From assembly GCF_004564355.1 (NCBI RefSeq), contig NZ_CP038266.1, forward strand, positions 372,001-436,000: a stretch of DNA of 64,000 nt, in the 5' to 3' direction. The notes under the pieces were generated by a model. It was not told where the DNA came from, made no database searches, and saw only the letters and a list, made by a program, of their open reading frames with translations. The translations under genes were made by a program, and so were the position numbers. Positions 31,960-39,903 of this stretch are shown one piece after another. This stretch comes from Microbacterium wangchenii (GTDB lineage Bacteria > Actinomycetota > Actinomycetes > Actinomycetales > Microbacteriaceae). The first letter of the stretch is position 1; each line of letters starts with the position of its first letter.

Positions 31960-32970
31960 ATGATCAAACTTCTCGCGCACCTCTCCTATGTCGCGATCAC
32001 CACCCCCGACGTGGACGCGTCCGTCGAGTTCTACACGACGCACGTGGGGCTGACGGAAGTCGCCCGTGAAGACGGACGTGTCTACCTGCGGTGCTGGGGG
32101 GACTACTACTCCTACTCGGTGGTCGTGGTCCCCGGCGACGAGCCGGCACTGGAGACGATGGCCTGGCGCACCTCCAGCCCCGAAGCCCTGGACGAGGCGG
32201 CCCGCCGTCTGGAGGCTGCCGGCGTGGAGATCGAGTGGTTCGACGGCTACAAGATCGGCCGCGCCCTGCGCTTCGTCGGTCCATGGGGTCACCCCATGAC
32301 GCTGCACTGGGACGTCGAGCGCCACCAGGCGCCGGGCCACGTCGCCTCGATCTACCCCGACCGCCCGGAGAAGCGCTCCAAGGTGGCGGGGGCGCCTCGC
32401 CAGCTCGACCACGTCACGATCGCCACGAGCGACGTCGACGGATTCGCGGCCTGGTACAACGAGGTGCTCGGCTTCCGCATCATGGCGCGGACCGTGCTGG
32501 ACGAAGCCCCGCTGTCGGTCTTCTCGGTGCTCACCACGAACGAGAAGTCCCACGACCTGGGTGTCGTCCTGGACGGCTCCTCGCGCGCCGGACGCGTGAA
32601 CCACTACGCCTTCTGGGTGGACACGTACGAAGAACTCCTCATCGCCGCCGACACGCTCATGGAGCACGACATCCCGATCGAGTACGGTCCGTCCATCCAC
32701 GGCATCGGCGAGCAGACCTTCCTGTACTACCGCGAGCCGTCCACGATGCGCATCGAGCTGAACACCGGCGGGTACCGCAACTACGTCCCGGACTGGACTC
32801 CCAACACGTGGAAGCCCTCGCAGGGTTCGAGCAACTTCTATCGCAACGGCGCCATGCCCATGTCGATGACCGAATCCTTCCCGCCCGCAGACGGGCCCTC
32901 GGCGACCGAGGAAGGCGTGCCGGAGGAGATCCGCGCCGCCCTCATCAACCCGTACACGCAGCACGGCTGA
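31960..32970 (+). CDS. Extradiol (catechol 2,3-dioxygenase type) ring-cleavage dioxygenase
   Basis: Type I two-domain VOC dioxygenase of 336 residues. The C-terminal catalytic domain shows the Fe(II) ligand set: His in QLDHVTIA, His in VNHYAFW and Glu in MRIELNTGGY. The N-terminal domain (HLSYVAITTPDVDASVEFY) is the structural copy. It cleaves a catechol-type ring next to the diol. ATG 31960 follows AAAGGA; an upstream ATG (31891) lacks one. First gene of a six-gene catabolic run. The ring substrate is unknown. Confidence 0.88.
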   Translation: MIKLLAHLSYVAITTPDVDASVEFYTTHVGLTEVAREDGRVYLRCWGDYYSYSVVVVPGDEPALETMAWRTSSPEALDEAARRLEAAGVEIEWFDGYKIGRALRFVGPWGHPMTLHWDVERHQAPGHVASIYPDRPEKRSKVAGAPRQLDHVTIATSDVDGFAAWYNEVLGFRIMARTVLDEAPLSVFSVLTTNEKSHDLGVVLDGSSRAGRVNHYAFWVDTYEELLIAADTLMEHDIPIEYGPSIHGIGEQTFLYYREPSTMRIELNTGGYRNYVPDWTPNTWKPSQGSSNFYRNGAMPMSMTESFPPADGPSATEEGVPEEIRAALINPYTQHG

Positions 32971-32977
32971 GCCCGGC

Positions 32978-33961
32978 ATGGAGACCCCGATGACGACGAC
33001 GTCCACCGGCCTGACGGCCCCCTTCGCCCTGGCCCGCATCGAGGAGGGCGGGCAGGCGCGCCCGGCTCTGGTGGCAGGCGACCGCATCCGCCCGCTGGCG
33101 CCGGCCGAGCTGGGCGACCTCAACGCCTTCCTCGCCGACCCCGATTGGGACCGGCTGGGAGCGCTGGCCGGGGAGGGGGGCGACGCGTGGCGTCCGCTCG
33201 GCGAGGCGAACCTGACGGCGCCGGTCGAGCCCAGGCAGGTGCTGCAGGCCGGAGCGAACTACCGCACGCACGTCGTGCAGCTGATCGTCGCGGGGCTGAC
33301 GAAGGGCGACGCGACGCGCGACCCGGAGGAGGCGCGCGCGCACGCGGAGCGGATCATGGATGCGCGCGCGGCGAGCGGGCGGCCGTTCGTCTTCATCGGC
33401 CTGCCGCAGTGCGTCGTGGGCGCACGCGAGCCGCTCGAGCTGCCCGCATACAGCCAGACGCACGACTGGGAGCTGGAACTGGCCGTCGTCATCGGGCGCC
33501 CCGCGTTCCGGGTCGATCGGGAGCACGCGATGGAGCACGTCGCCGGGTACACGATCGTCAACGACATCACGACCCGCGACCTCGTCTTCCCCACCGACGT
33601 CGGCGACATCGGCGCGGACTGGTACCGCGCGAAGAACGCTCCCGGGTTCCTGCCGACCGGTCCGTTCCTCGTCCCGGCGCCCTTCGTGGATCCGGCGGAC
33701 CTCCGCGTGCGGCTCGGGCTCAACGGCGACGTGATGCAGGATGCGACGACGGCTGAGCTCGTCTTCGACGTCCCTTCGCTCGTGGCCGCCGCCTCCCAGA
33801 CCGCGCCGCTGAACCCCGGCGACCTCCTCCTGACCGGCAGCCCGGCCGGCAACGGCCAGCACTGGAAGCGATTCCTGCAGGACGGAGACGTCATGACCGG
33901 CTCGATCGAGGGTCTGGGCACCCAGGTGGTGCGCTGCGTCGCAGAAGGAGGTGCACGATGA
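32978..33961 (+). CDS. Fumarylacetoacetate hydrolase family protein (first)
   Basis: FAH-fold protein of 327 residues. Metal site: Glu pair in WELELAVVIG and Asp in VNDITTRD; LLTGSPAGNG is the family glycine loop near the end. FAH relatives hydrolyse, decarboxylate or isomerise ring-cleavage products. It lies seven bases after the dioxygenase stop and overlaps the next start by ATGA. A second, divergent FAH gene is at the operon's end, so the two probably serve different steps. Confidence 0.83.
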   Translation: METPMTTTSTGLTAPFALARIEEGGQARPALVAGDRIRPLAPAELGDLNAFLADPDWDRLGALAGEGGDAWRPLGEANLTAPVEPRQVLQAGANYRTHVVQLIVAGLTKGDATRDPEEARAHAERIMDARAASGRPFVFIGLPQCVVGAREPLELPAYSQTHDWELELAVVIGRPAFRVDREHAMEHVAGYTIVNDITTRDLVFPTDVGDIGADWYRAKNAPGFLPTGPFLVPAPFVDPADLRVRLGLNGDVMQDATTAELVFDVPSLVAAASQTAPLNPGDLLLTGSPAGNGQHWKRFLQDGDVMTGSIEGLGTQVVRCVAEGGAR

Positions 33962-34974
33962 CCGCTCAGGAGAGCGTCGCTGCGCCGTCGGAGAATCCGG
34001 CGGACCTGGACCGGGGGAACCCCGAGGCCGAGATCGCGGCACGGGCCGAGGCGTACCGCAACTGGGGTCGCTGGGGGCAGGACGACGTGCTGGGCACCCT
34101 GAACTTCATCGACGAGGGCAAGCGCGCCGACGCCGCGCGGCTGGTCACCCTGGGGCGCGTGATCTCGCTGTCGCAGAAGTTCGACACCGACGGCCCGCAG
34201 AAGGGGTGGCGCCGGCGCATCAACCCCGTGCACACGATGACCGACACGGGCACCGATGCCGAACGGGGCACCCAGGGCTTCCCGCACGGCATCGGCGGCG
34301 CCGACGACTACGTCACGATGCCCCTGCAGTGCTCCACCCAGTGGGACGGGCTCGGGCACATCTTCGACCACGGCAACGCGTGGAACGGGCGCCGCGCCGG
34401 TGATGTCGTCACCAGCGACGGCGACCTGGTCACCGGCGTCGAGCATGCCCGCGACGTCATCGTCTCCCGCGGCGTGCTGCTGGATCTCGGCCGTCACCTG
34501 GCTCCGGAGACCGGAGAGCTGCCCGACGGCTATGCCATCACCGCATCCGATCTCGACGCGTGCATCGCCGCACAGGGCGCCACGAGCGCCGTCGGCCGGG
34601 GCGACATCGTCCTGGTGCGCACCGGTCGCTACACGCGCGCGCTCCGCGAGGGATGGGGCGAGTACGCCGGCGGACCGGCCCCCGGCCTGTCGCTGACGAC
34701 GGCGGGATGGCTGCACCGCACCGAGATCGCCGCGATCGCCACCGACACGTGGGGATTCGAAGTGCGCCCCAACGAGTTCGACGCCGCCGCCTTCCAGCCG
34801 CTGCACCAGATCGTGATCCCCAACATGGGCCTGACGATCGGCGAGATGTGGAACCTCGACGAACTCGCCGCGACGTGTGCCGAACTCGGGCGCTGGGAGT
34901 TCCTGCTGTCGGCACCGCCGCTGCCCATCACCGGTGCCGTCGGATCCCCGATCAACCCCGTCGCCCTCCTCTAA
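33958..34974 (+). CDS. Cyclase family (kynurenine-formamidase-like) metal hydrolase
   Basis: Putative cyclase-superfamily protein of 338 residues. The metal-binding segment is CSTQWDGLGHIFDHGNAWNG, a variant of the HxGTHxD motif seen in the larger members. DIVLVRTGRYT and the PLHQIVIPNMGL region are also conserved. Related enzymes open amides or lactones in aromatic catabolism. Coupled to the first FAH gene by ATGA. Reaction in this pathway unknown. Confidence 0.8.
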   Translation: MTAQESVAAPSENPADLDRGNPEAEIAARAEAYRNWGRWGQDDVLGTLNFIDEGKRADAARLVTLGRVISLSQKFDTDGPQKGWRRRINPVHTMTDTGTDAERGTQGFPHGIGGADDYVTMPLQCSTQWDGLGHIFDHGNAWNGRRAGDVVTSDGDLVTGVEHARDVIVSRGVLLDLGRHLAPETGELPDGYAITASDLDACIAAQGATSAVGRGDIVLVRTGRYTRALREGWGEYAGGPAPGLSLTTAGWLHRTEIAAIATDTWGFEVRPNEFDAAAFQPLHQIVIPNMGLTIGEMWNLDELAATCAELGRWEFLLSAPPLPITGAVGSPINPVALL

Positions 34975-35007
34975 CCCGCCACGATCCAGAACAGAGAGGT
35001 TCTGACC

Positions 35008-36141
35008 ATGACCGCAGTGAGCAAAGTCGCCATCGTCGGCAGCGGCATCGCCGGACTGGCCGCCGCCATCCAGCTGTCCAAGGCCGGTGTCCACGTGGAC
35101 GTCTTCGAAGCCAAGCCCGAGCTGACCGCGCTGGGCTCGGGCATTTCGCTCCAGGGGAACGCCCTGCGCGTGTTCGACGCGCTCGGCGCGTGGGACGACA
35201 TCCGCGCCGCCGGGTTCGCCTTCGAGGGCCTGACCCTCCGCGCGCCCGGCCCCGACGCTCCCGTCGTGGCCGAGCTGCCCGACGTGAAGACCGGCGGCCC
35301 GGATTACCCCGCCGGCATGGGGATGCCGCGGGCGGAGCTGGCCCGTATCCTCCTCGCTCACGCCGAGCGGGCGGGAGTGACGGTGCACTTCGGGGTGAGG
35401 GTGACGGCGCTCGAGCAGTCCGACGCATCCGTGGAGCTGTCCGTGGAGGGAGCGGACGCGAGGCGGTACGACCTCGTGATCGGCGCCGACGGGCTGAACT
35501 CCACGGTGCGCGAGCTGATCGGGATCGACGTGAAGCCGCAGCCGACGGGGATGGGCATCTGGCGGACCTTCGTCTCCCGCCCCGCCGAGGTGCAGCGCAG
35601 CGAGCTGTACTACGGCGGGCCGGTCTACATCGCCGGGTACACCCCCACCGGGGAGGATTCGATGTACGCGTTCCTCGTCGAGGAGGCGCAGGACCGGTCG
35701 CGCGTGAGCGACGAGGAGGCGACCCGCATCATGCTGGCCGAGTCGCGCGCCTACGGCGGGCCGTGGAACCACATCCGCGCCGACCTCGAGCGCGGGGCGC
35801 GGGCCCACTACACGTGGTTCACGCACCACATCGTCCCCGCTCCCTGGAACCGCGGGCGTGCCGTGATCATCGGCGACGCCGCGCACAGCTGCCCGCCCAC
35901 GATCGCCCAGGGCGCCGCGCAGGGCTTGGAGGACGCGTTCGTGCTCACGCAGCTGCTCACCTCCCGCGACGAGCTGGACCAGGACCTGTGGGACGAGTTC
36001 CACGCGCGGCGGCTGCCGCGGGCGCAGGCGGTGGTCGACGCATCCGTCCAGCTCGGGCAGTGGCAGATCGACGGCGACCGCGATGCCGACGCCGGCGGGC
36101 TGATCTTCGGCATCGCCCAGAAGATGGCGCAGCCGGCATGA
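35008..36141 (+). CDS. FAD-dependent aromatic hydroxylase
   Basis: Class A flavoprotein monooxygenase of 377 residues, like salicylate or 3-hydroxybenzoate hydroxylases. FAD motifs: VAIVGSGIAGLAAAIQLSKAG (GxGxxG), VIGADGLNSTVREL (DG motif) and IIGDAAHSCPPTIAQGAAQGLEDA (GD motif). It would use NAD(P)H and O2 to hydroxylate a phenolic acid, giving the diol that the dioxygenase cleaves. GAGAGG precedes ATG. The amidohydrolase ATG overlaps its stop. Confidence 0.87.
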   Translation: MTAVSKVAIVGSGIAGLAAAIQLSKAGVHVDVFEAKPELTALGSGISLQGNALRVFDALGAWDDIRAAGFAFEGLTLRAPGPDAPVVAELPDVKTGGPDYPAGMGMPRAELARILLAHAERAGVTVHFGVRVTALEQSDASVELSVEGADARRYDLVIGADGLNSTVRELIGIDVKPQPTGMGIWRTFVSRPAEVQRSELYYGGPVYIAGYTPTGEDSMYAFLVEEAQDRSRVSDEEATRIMLAESRAYGGPWNHIRADLERGARAHYTWFTHHIVPAPWNRGRAVIIGDAAHSCPPTIAQGAAQGLEDAFVLTQLLTSRDELDQDLWDEFHARRLPRAQAVVDASVQLGQWQIDGDRDADAGGLIFGIAQKMAQPA

Positions 36142-37175
36142 CCGGCCCCGTGAGCGGTGCCCCTGGCACCGGCGTCACCGACGTGCACGCCCACCTCCTC
36201 CTCCCCTCGCTGCACGCCGAGGTCGAGCGTCGCGTCCCCGAGCTGGTCGCCGAGGCCGCCGCCCTGGAGCTGCGCCGACACGGCGCGGCCAGCCAGGCCG
36301 TGTCGGGGCCGATGGTCGGCGCCCGCATCCCGAAGCTGACCGACGTGACCGTGCGCCTGGCCGACATGGACGCGCAGGGCGTGGATCGGCAGTGGGTGAG
36401 CGCGTCGCCGAACCACTTCTATCCGTGGGCGCCCGAAGGGCTGGCCGTGTGGGTGGCCGGCGAGGCCAACCGGCTCCTCGCCGAGCACGTCGCCGCGGCA
36501 CCGGATCGCCTCGTCGGCCTGGGCCTCGTGCCGCTGCAGCACCCCGAGCGCATCGTCGAGTACCTCGACGATGCCGTGCTCGGCCGGGGCCTCGCGGGCG
36601 TGGAGATCTCCTCCTTCGCCGGCGACGTCGAGCTGTCCGACGAGAGGCTCGAGCCGTTCTGGGCGCGGGCTGCCGAACTCGGGATCGTCGTCTTCCTGCA
36701 CCCGTTCGGGTGCAGCCTCGACGAACGACTCGACCGCTTCTACCTCGCCAACACGGTGGGCCAGCCCACCGAGAACGCCGTGGCCCTGTCGCACCTCATT
36801 TTCGCGGGCGTGCTGGACCGCCACCCCGGGCTCCAGCTCGTCGCCGCCCACGGCGGCGGCTATCTGCCCACGGTCATCGGCCGCTCCGACCACGCGTGGC
36901 GCGTGCGCCCGGACGCCCGCGGCTGCGCGCATCCGCCCTCGACCTACCTGCGCAAGCTGTGGTTCGACACCGTCGTGCACGACGACCGCACGCTGCGCGC
37001 GCTCATCGAGGTCGCCGGAGAGGATCGCGTCGTGCTGGGCAGCGACTACCCGTTCGACATGGGGCTGGACGATCCGGTCGCCACGATCCGCGCGGCGGGA
37101 CTGCCCGAGGAGACCACGCGTCGCATCCTCGCCGGTAATGCCGCCGCACTGCTGGATGCCAGGAGGCACGCATGA
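36138..37175 (+). CDS. Amidohydrolase family, ACMSD-like decarboxylase/hydrolase
   Basis: Amidohydrolase_2 TIM barrel of 345 residues. Metal motifs: TDVHAHLLLP (HxH), VVFLHPFG (His), VAAHGGGYLP (His) and VLGSDYPFDMG (Asp). The family includes aminocarboxymuconate-semialdehyde decarboxylase and gamma-resorcylate decarboxylase, so removal of a carboxylate from substrate or ring-cleavage product is likely. Coupled by ATGA on both sides. Confidence 0.85.
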   Translation: MTGPVSGAPGTGVTDVHAHLLLPSLHAEVERRVPELVAEAAALELRRHGAASQAVSGPMVGARIPKLTDVTVRLADMDAQGVDRQWVSASPNHFYPWAPEGLAVWVAGEANRLLAEHVAAAPDRLVGLGLVPLQHPERIVEYLDDAVLGRGLAGVEISSFAGDVELSDERLEPFWARAAELGIVVFLHPFGCSLDERLDRFYLANTVGQPTENAVALSHLIFAGVLDRHPGLQLVAAHGGGYLPTVIGRSDHAWRVRPDARGCAHPPSTYLRKLWFDTVVHDDRTLRALIEVAGEDRVVLGSDYPFDMGLDDPVATIRAAGLPEETTRRILAGNAAALLDARRHA

Positions 37176-38152
37176 GAATCGCCCGGTGGCGCGACGGCGC
37201 CGCGATCGCGGAAGGCTTCGTGGAGGCCGATCACGTCGTCCCGTTCGCCGACGGGGGGAGCGTCGCGAGCGTCCTCGCCGCGGGCCTGGATGCCGCGCAC
37301 GAGCTGCACGCCCGGACCCTGCGCGACGCGCGCGGACGCCGACCGATGTCGGAGGTGCGCCTGCTGGCACCCGTGGCGCCCCCGTCGGTGCGCGACTTCG
37401 TGACCTTCGAGGAGCACGTGGAGGGCGTGAGCGCCGGTGTCGAGGGCAAGAGCAACGTCGCCGACGAGTGGTACGACGCCCCCACGTTCTACTTCACCAA
37501 TCCGCACACCATCCTCGGCCCCGGCGAGCCGGTGCGCCCGCCGGCCACCGAACGGCTCGACTTCGAACTGGAGCTCGCCGCCGTCATCGGCGGCGTGCCC
37601 GGCTCCGACGGTGCGAACCTCGACCCCGAGGCGGCGGCGGGCCACATCTTCGGGTACACGATCATGAACGACTGGTCGGCGCGCGACCTGCAGGCCCGCG
37701 AGATGAAGGTGCGCCTGGGGCCGTGCAAGGGCAAGGACTTCGGCACGAGCCTCGGTCCGTGGATCGTGACCGCCGACGAGCTCGCCCCGCTCCTGGATGA
37801 CGACGGCTACCTCGCGGTTCGCGCGGAGGTGCGCGTCAACGGCGAGCTCATCGGCGACGACCTCATGTCGAACATGGGCTGGCCCTTCCCCGAACTGGTC
37901 GCCTACGCATCCCGCAACTCCCGTGTCGTCCCCGGTGACGTGCTGGGCTCGGGCACGGTCGGAAACGGCGGATGCCTCGGCGAGCTGTGGGGCCGGAACG
38001 GCCGGCTTTCACCGCCGCCCCTGGCAGAGGGCGACGTGGTCGCCATGAGCATCGAGGGTGTCGGGGAACTCACCGCTGCCGTCGGGCCCGCCGTGGACGG
38101 CGGGCCGATCGCGGTCGCCCGTCCGCGCCCCAGGCGCCGTCACCGGGCCTGA
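37172..38152 (+). CDS. Fumarylacetoacetate hydrolase family protein (second)
   Basis: FAH-fold protein of 326 residues. It has the N-terminal domain and loop RDFVTFEEHVEGV, metal Glu pair FELELAAVIG, Asp in MNDWSARDLQ, GPCKGKDFGTSLGPWIVT and the GSGTVGNGGCLGE glycine loop. Closer to FAA hydrolases than the first FAH protein of the operon. It would act on the final acyl-pyruvate or diketo product. Last gene of the catabolic run; no aldolase or tautomerase gene follows. Confidence 0.85.
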   Translation: MRIARWRDGAAIAEGFVEADHVVPFADGGSVASVLAAGLDAAHELHARTLRDARGRRPMSEVRLLAPVAPPSVRDFVTFEEHVEGVSAGVEGKSNVADEWYDAPTFYFTNPHTILGPGEPVRPPATERLDFELELAAVIGGVPGSDGANLDPEAAAGHIFGYTIMNDWSARDLQAREMKVRLGPCKGKDFGTSLGPWIVTADELAPLLDDDGYLAVRAEVRVNGELIGDDLMSNMGWPFPELVAYASRNSRVVPGDVLGSGTVGNGGCLGELWGRNGRLSPPPLAEGDVVAMSIEGVGELTAAVGPAVDGGPIAVARPRPRRRHRA

Positions 38153-38162
38153 CGACCGGCGC

Positions 38163-38804
38163 TCACTCCTCCAGCACGACCTCTCTGCCGTCGACGACGT
38201 CGAGCCCTCCCGTGCGGAACGGTGCGGGCTGGAGGGCGTGATAGGTGGTGCCCTCGTCGAGGATGGACGCCGCCACGACCCGGAACCCGGTCGCGGGGTC
38301 GTCCGCGTCGAACAACCGCTTTCCTGCGCCCACGGCCACGGGGAACCGGATGAGCCGGTACTCATCCACAAGGCCGGCCCGATGCAGGGTGCGGGCGAGC
38401 TGCCAGCTGCCGTGCACCTGGAGCTCGCCGTCTCCGGCGGCCTTGAGGCGCTCCACCTCGGCCACCACGTCCCCCGGGAGGACGGTGGTGTTGTGCCACG
38501 CCGGGCCGGTCAGGGTCGAGCTGACGACGTACTTGGGCAGTGAGTTCAAAGCGATGCCGACCGGGTTGTCGGGGTCGTCGACCTGGCTCCAGTACGGGTG
38601 CATCATGTCGTAGGTCGAGCGGCCCAGCAGCAGAGCATCCGCGCGCGCGAACCAGTCGCTGACGACCTGCCCCCAGCGGGGCTGAGCGGCGAAGGGTGCG
38701 ATCCAGCCGCCGCGGTCGAAGCCGTCGCTGCGGTCCTCCTCGGCACCGCCCGGACCCTGCATGACGCCGTCGAAACTCAGGAACTCATGGATGACGAGTC
38801 TCAT
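38163..38804 (-). CDS. Dihydrofolate reductase-like (RibD C-terminal) protein, module 2
   Basis: RibD-C/DHFR-fold protein of 213 residues. It starts MRLVIHEFLSFDGVMQGPG and has DALLLGRSTYDMMHPYW, then LQVHGSWQLARTLHRAGLVDEYRLIRFPV. It is a probable NADPH-dependent reductase of unknown substrate. GAGGAGAA precedes ATG. Divergent from an ArsR/SRPBCC pair and convergent to the catabolic operon. The same three families occur together at 29.4-30.9 kb. Confidence 0.84.
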   Translation of the reverse strand: MRLVIHEFLSFDGVMQGPGGAEEDRSDGFDRGGWIAPFAAQPRWGQVVSDWFARADALLLGRSTYDMMHPYWSQVDDPDNPVGIALNSLPKYVVSSTLTGPAWHNTTVLPGDVVAEVERLKAAGDGELQVHGSWQLARTLHRAGLVDEYRLIRFPVAVGAGKRLFDADDPATGFRVVAASILDEGTTYHALQPAPFRTGGLDVVDGREVVLEE

Positions 38805-38964
38805 GGTGATGGTTCTCCTCTTCTGACGTGGCGGCCCGAAGACGGCCTCCGTCCACGATGCCGTCCGATCCGCCGCGTGTCATCGACCCGCGTCGACTCC
38901 TGCGTCGCCCTGCGTCGACAATCGTCCGTCTTCTCTTGCCCGAGGGTCGGCCGATGATTACGTT

Positions 38965-38993
38965 CAACCGATCGGTTGTACACCGATGGGTTG
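38965..38993. promoter_or_regulatory. Tandem ArsR operator boxes
   Basis: CAACCGATCGGTTG (38965-38978) is a perfect 14-base palindrome. It is followed at once by CACCGATGGGTTG (38981-38993), a degenerate copy. Both lie just ahead of the ArsR start in the divergent DHFR-like/ArsR interval and could control both genes. Confidence 0.65.
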
Positions 38994-39009
38994 AATGAAG
39001 GGAGGAGGC

Positions 39010-39378
39010 GTGGCCTCGGACGAACTGAGCCGGACGTTCGGCGCACTGGCCGACCCCACCCGCCGGCGGCTTCTCGGGCACCTGCTCGAGGGGCCGGCGA
39101 CGGTCACTGCGCTCGCAGAGCCGATCGCACTCACCCTCGCGGCGGTGTCGAAGCATCTTCGCGTGCTGGAAGAAGCGGGGCTGGTCAGGCGCGAACGCAA
39201 CGGGCAGTACCGCCCGGTTCTGCTGGACGTGCGTCCGTTGCAGGCGGTGTCGCAGTGGCTCCGTGACTACGAGGCCTTCTTCCAGCGCAGCTTCGACGCG
39301 CTGGAGGAGCACCTCGCCACGGGCGCGCGCATCCCGCCCCCTCCCGACCCACACGACAAGGAAAGAAGGAGATCATGA
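39010..39378 (+). CDS. ArsR-type regulator (module 2)
   Basis: Winged-helix regulator of 122 residues: FGALADPTRRRLLGHLLEG, then ALTLAAVSKHLRVLEEAGLVRRERNG. No metal-site cysteines. Two starts are possible: ATG 38995, and GTG 39010 behind GGAGGAGG; I use the latter, though the spacing is short. It precedes an SRPBCC gene by ATGA overlap, the usual partner. Tandem palindromes upstream are its likely operator. Confidence 0.83.
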   Translation: MASDELSRTFGALADPTRRRLLGHLLEGPATVTALAEPIALTLAAVSKHLRVLEEAGLVRRERNGQYRPVLLDVRPLQAVSQWLRDYEAFFQRSFDALEEHLATGARIPPPPDPHDKERRRS

Positions 39379-39821
39379 CGAACGACACGCTCATCATCAC
39401 CCGCCGGTTCGCGGCACCCACCGAAGACGTCTTCGACGCCTGGATCACACCGACCCGGTTCGCGCAGTGGTTCGGCGGGGCCGACGCCCACGTACCGGTG
39501 GAGGAGCTGAGCCTGGATCCACGGGTCGGTGGCCGGTGGAGCGCCACGATGCACCTCCCCGAGGGGATGATCCTCACGTGGGGCGGTGAATACGTCGAAG
39601 TGACGCGGCCGCGGCGGCTCGCCTTCACGATGAGTGACGAGCCCGGTCAGCCGGCCGGCGATCCGATCACGGTCGACTTTGTCGAAACCGATGGCATGAC
39701 GGAGATGACCCTGCGGCAGGCCGGTACCGGCGGCTTCACCGAGGCGGAGTTCGAGATGACCCTCGCGGGATACCGCGAGTACTTCAACGCCCTCGAGCGC
39801 GAACTGATCACAGTCCACTGA
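39375..39821 (+). CDS. SRPBCC (AHSA1-like) domain protein, module 2
   Basis: SRPBCC-fold protein of 148 residues: ITRRFAAPTEDVFDAWITPTRFAQWFGG, LDPRVGGRWSATM and LTWGGEYVEVTRPRRLAFTM are typical AHSA1-type blocks; GGFTEAEFEMTLAGYREYFNALE is the C-terminal helix. Ligand unknown. Ends at a strong terminator hairpin. Confidence 0.85.
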   Translation: MTNDTLIITRRFAAPTEDVFDAWITPTRFAQWFGGADAHVPVEELSLDPRVGGRWSATMHLPEGMILTWGGEYVEVTRPRRLAFTMSDEPGQPAGDPITVDFVETDGMTEMTLRQAGTGGFTEAEFEMTLAGYREYFNALERELITVH

Positions 39822-39835
39822 AACGTGCGCCGGCA

Positions 39836-39871
39836 CTGATCGCCCCGCACTCACGGGTGCGGGGCGATCAG
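39836..39871 (+). terminator. Perfect 15-bp terminator hairpin
   Basis: CTGATCGCCCCGCAC and GTGCGGGGCGATCAG flank a six-base loop, 14 bases after the SRPBCC stop and 33 bases before the MFS start. There is no T-run, but the stem is among the strongest in the window. Confidence 0.75.
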
Positions 39872-39903
39872 CACCTCCGTGCGCCTGCACGACAAGGAGT
39901 GTC

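Noticed and set aside
33259..36003. 914-residue open frame on the minus strand across the aromatic operon
   Set aside because: Shadow of the FAH, cyclase and hydroxylase genes, with no recognisable domain.
29407..39821. Composite mobile element bounded by the two ArsR modules
   Set aside because: The modules differ in sequence and orientation, and no transposase, integrase, terminal repeat or composition shift was seen.
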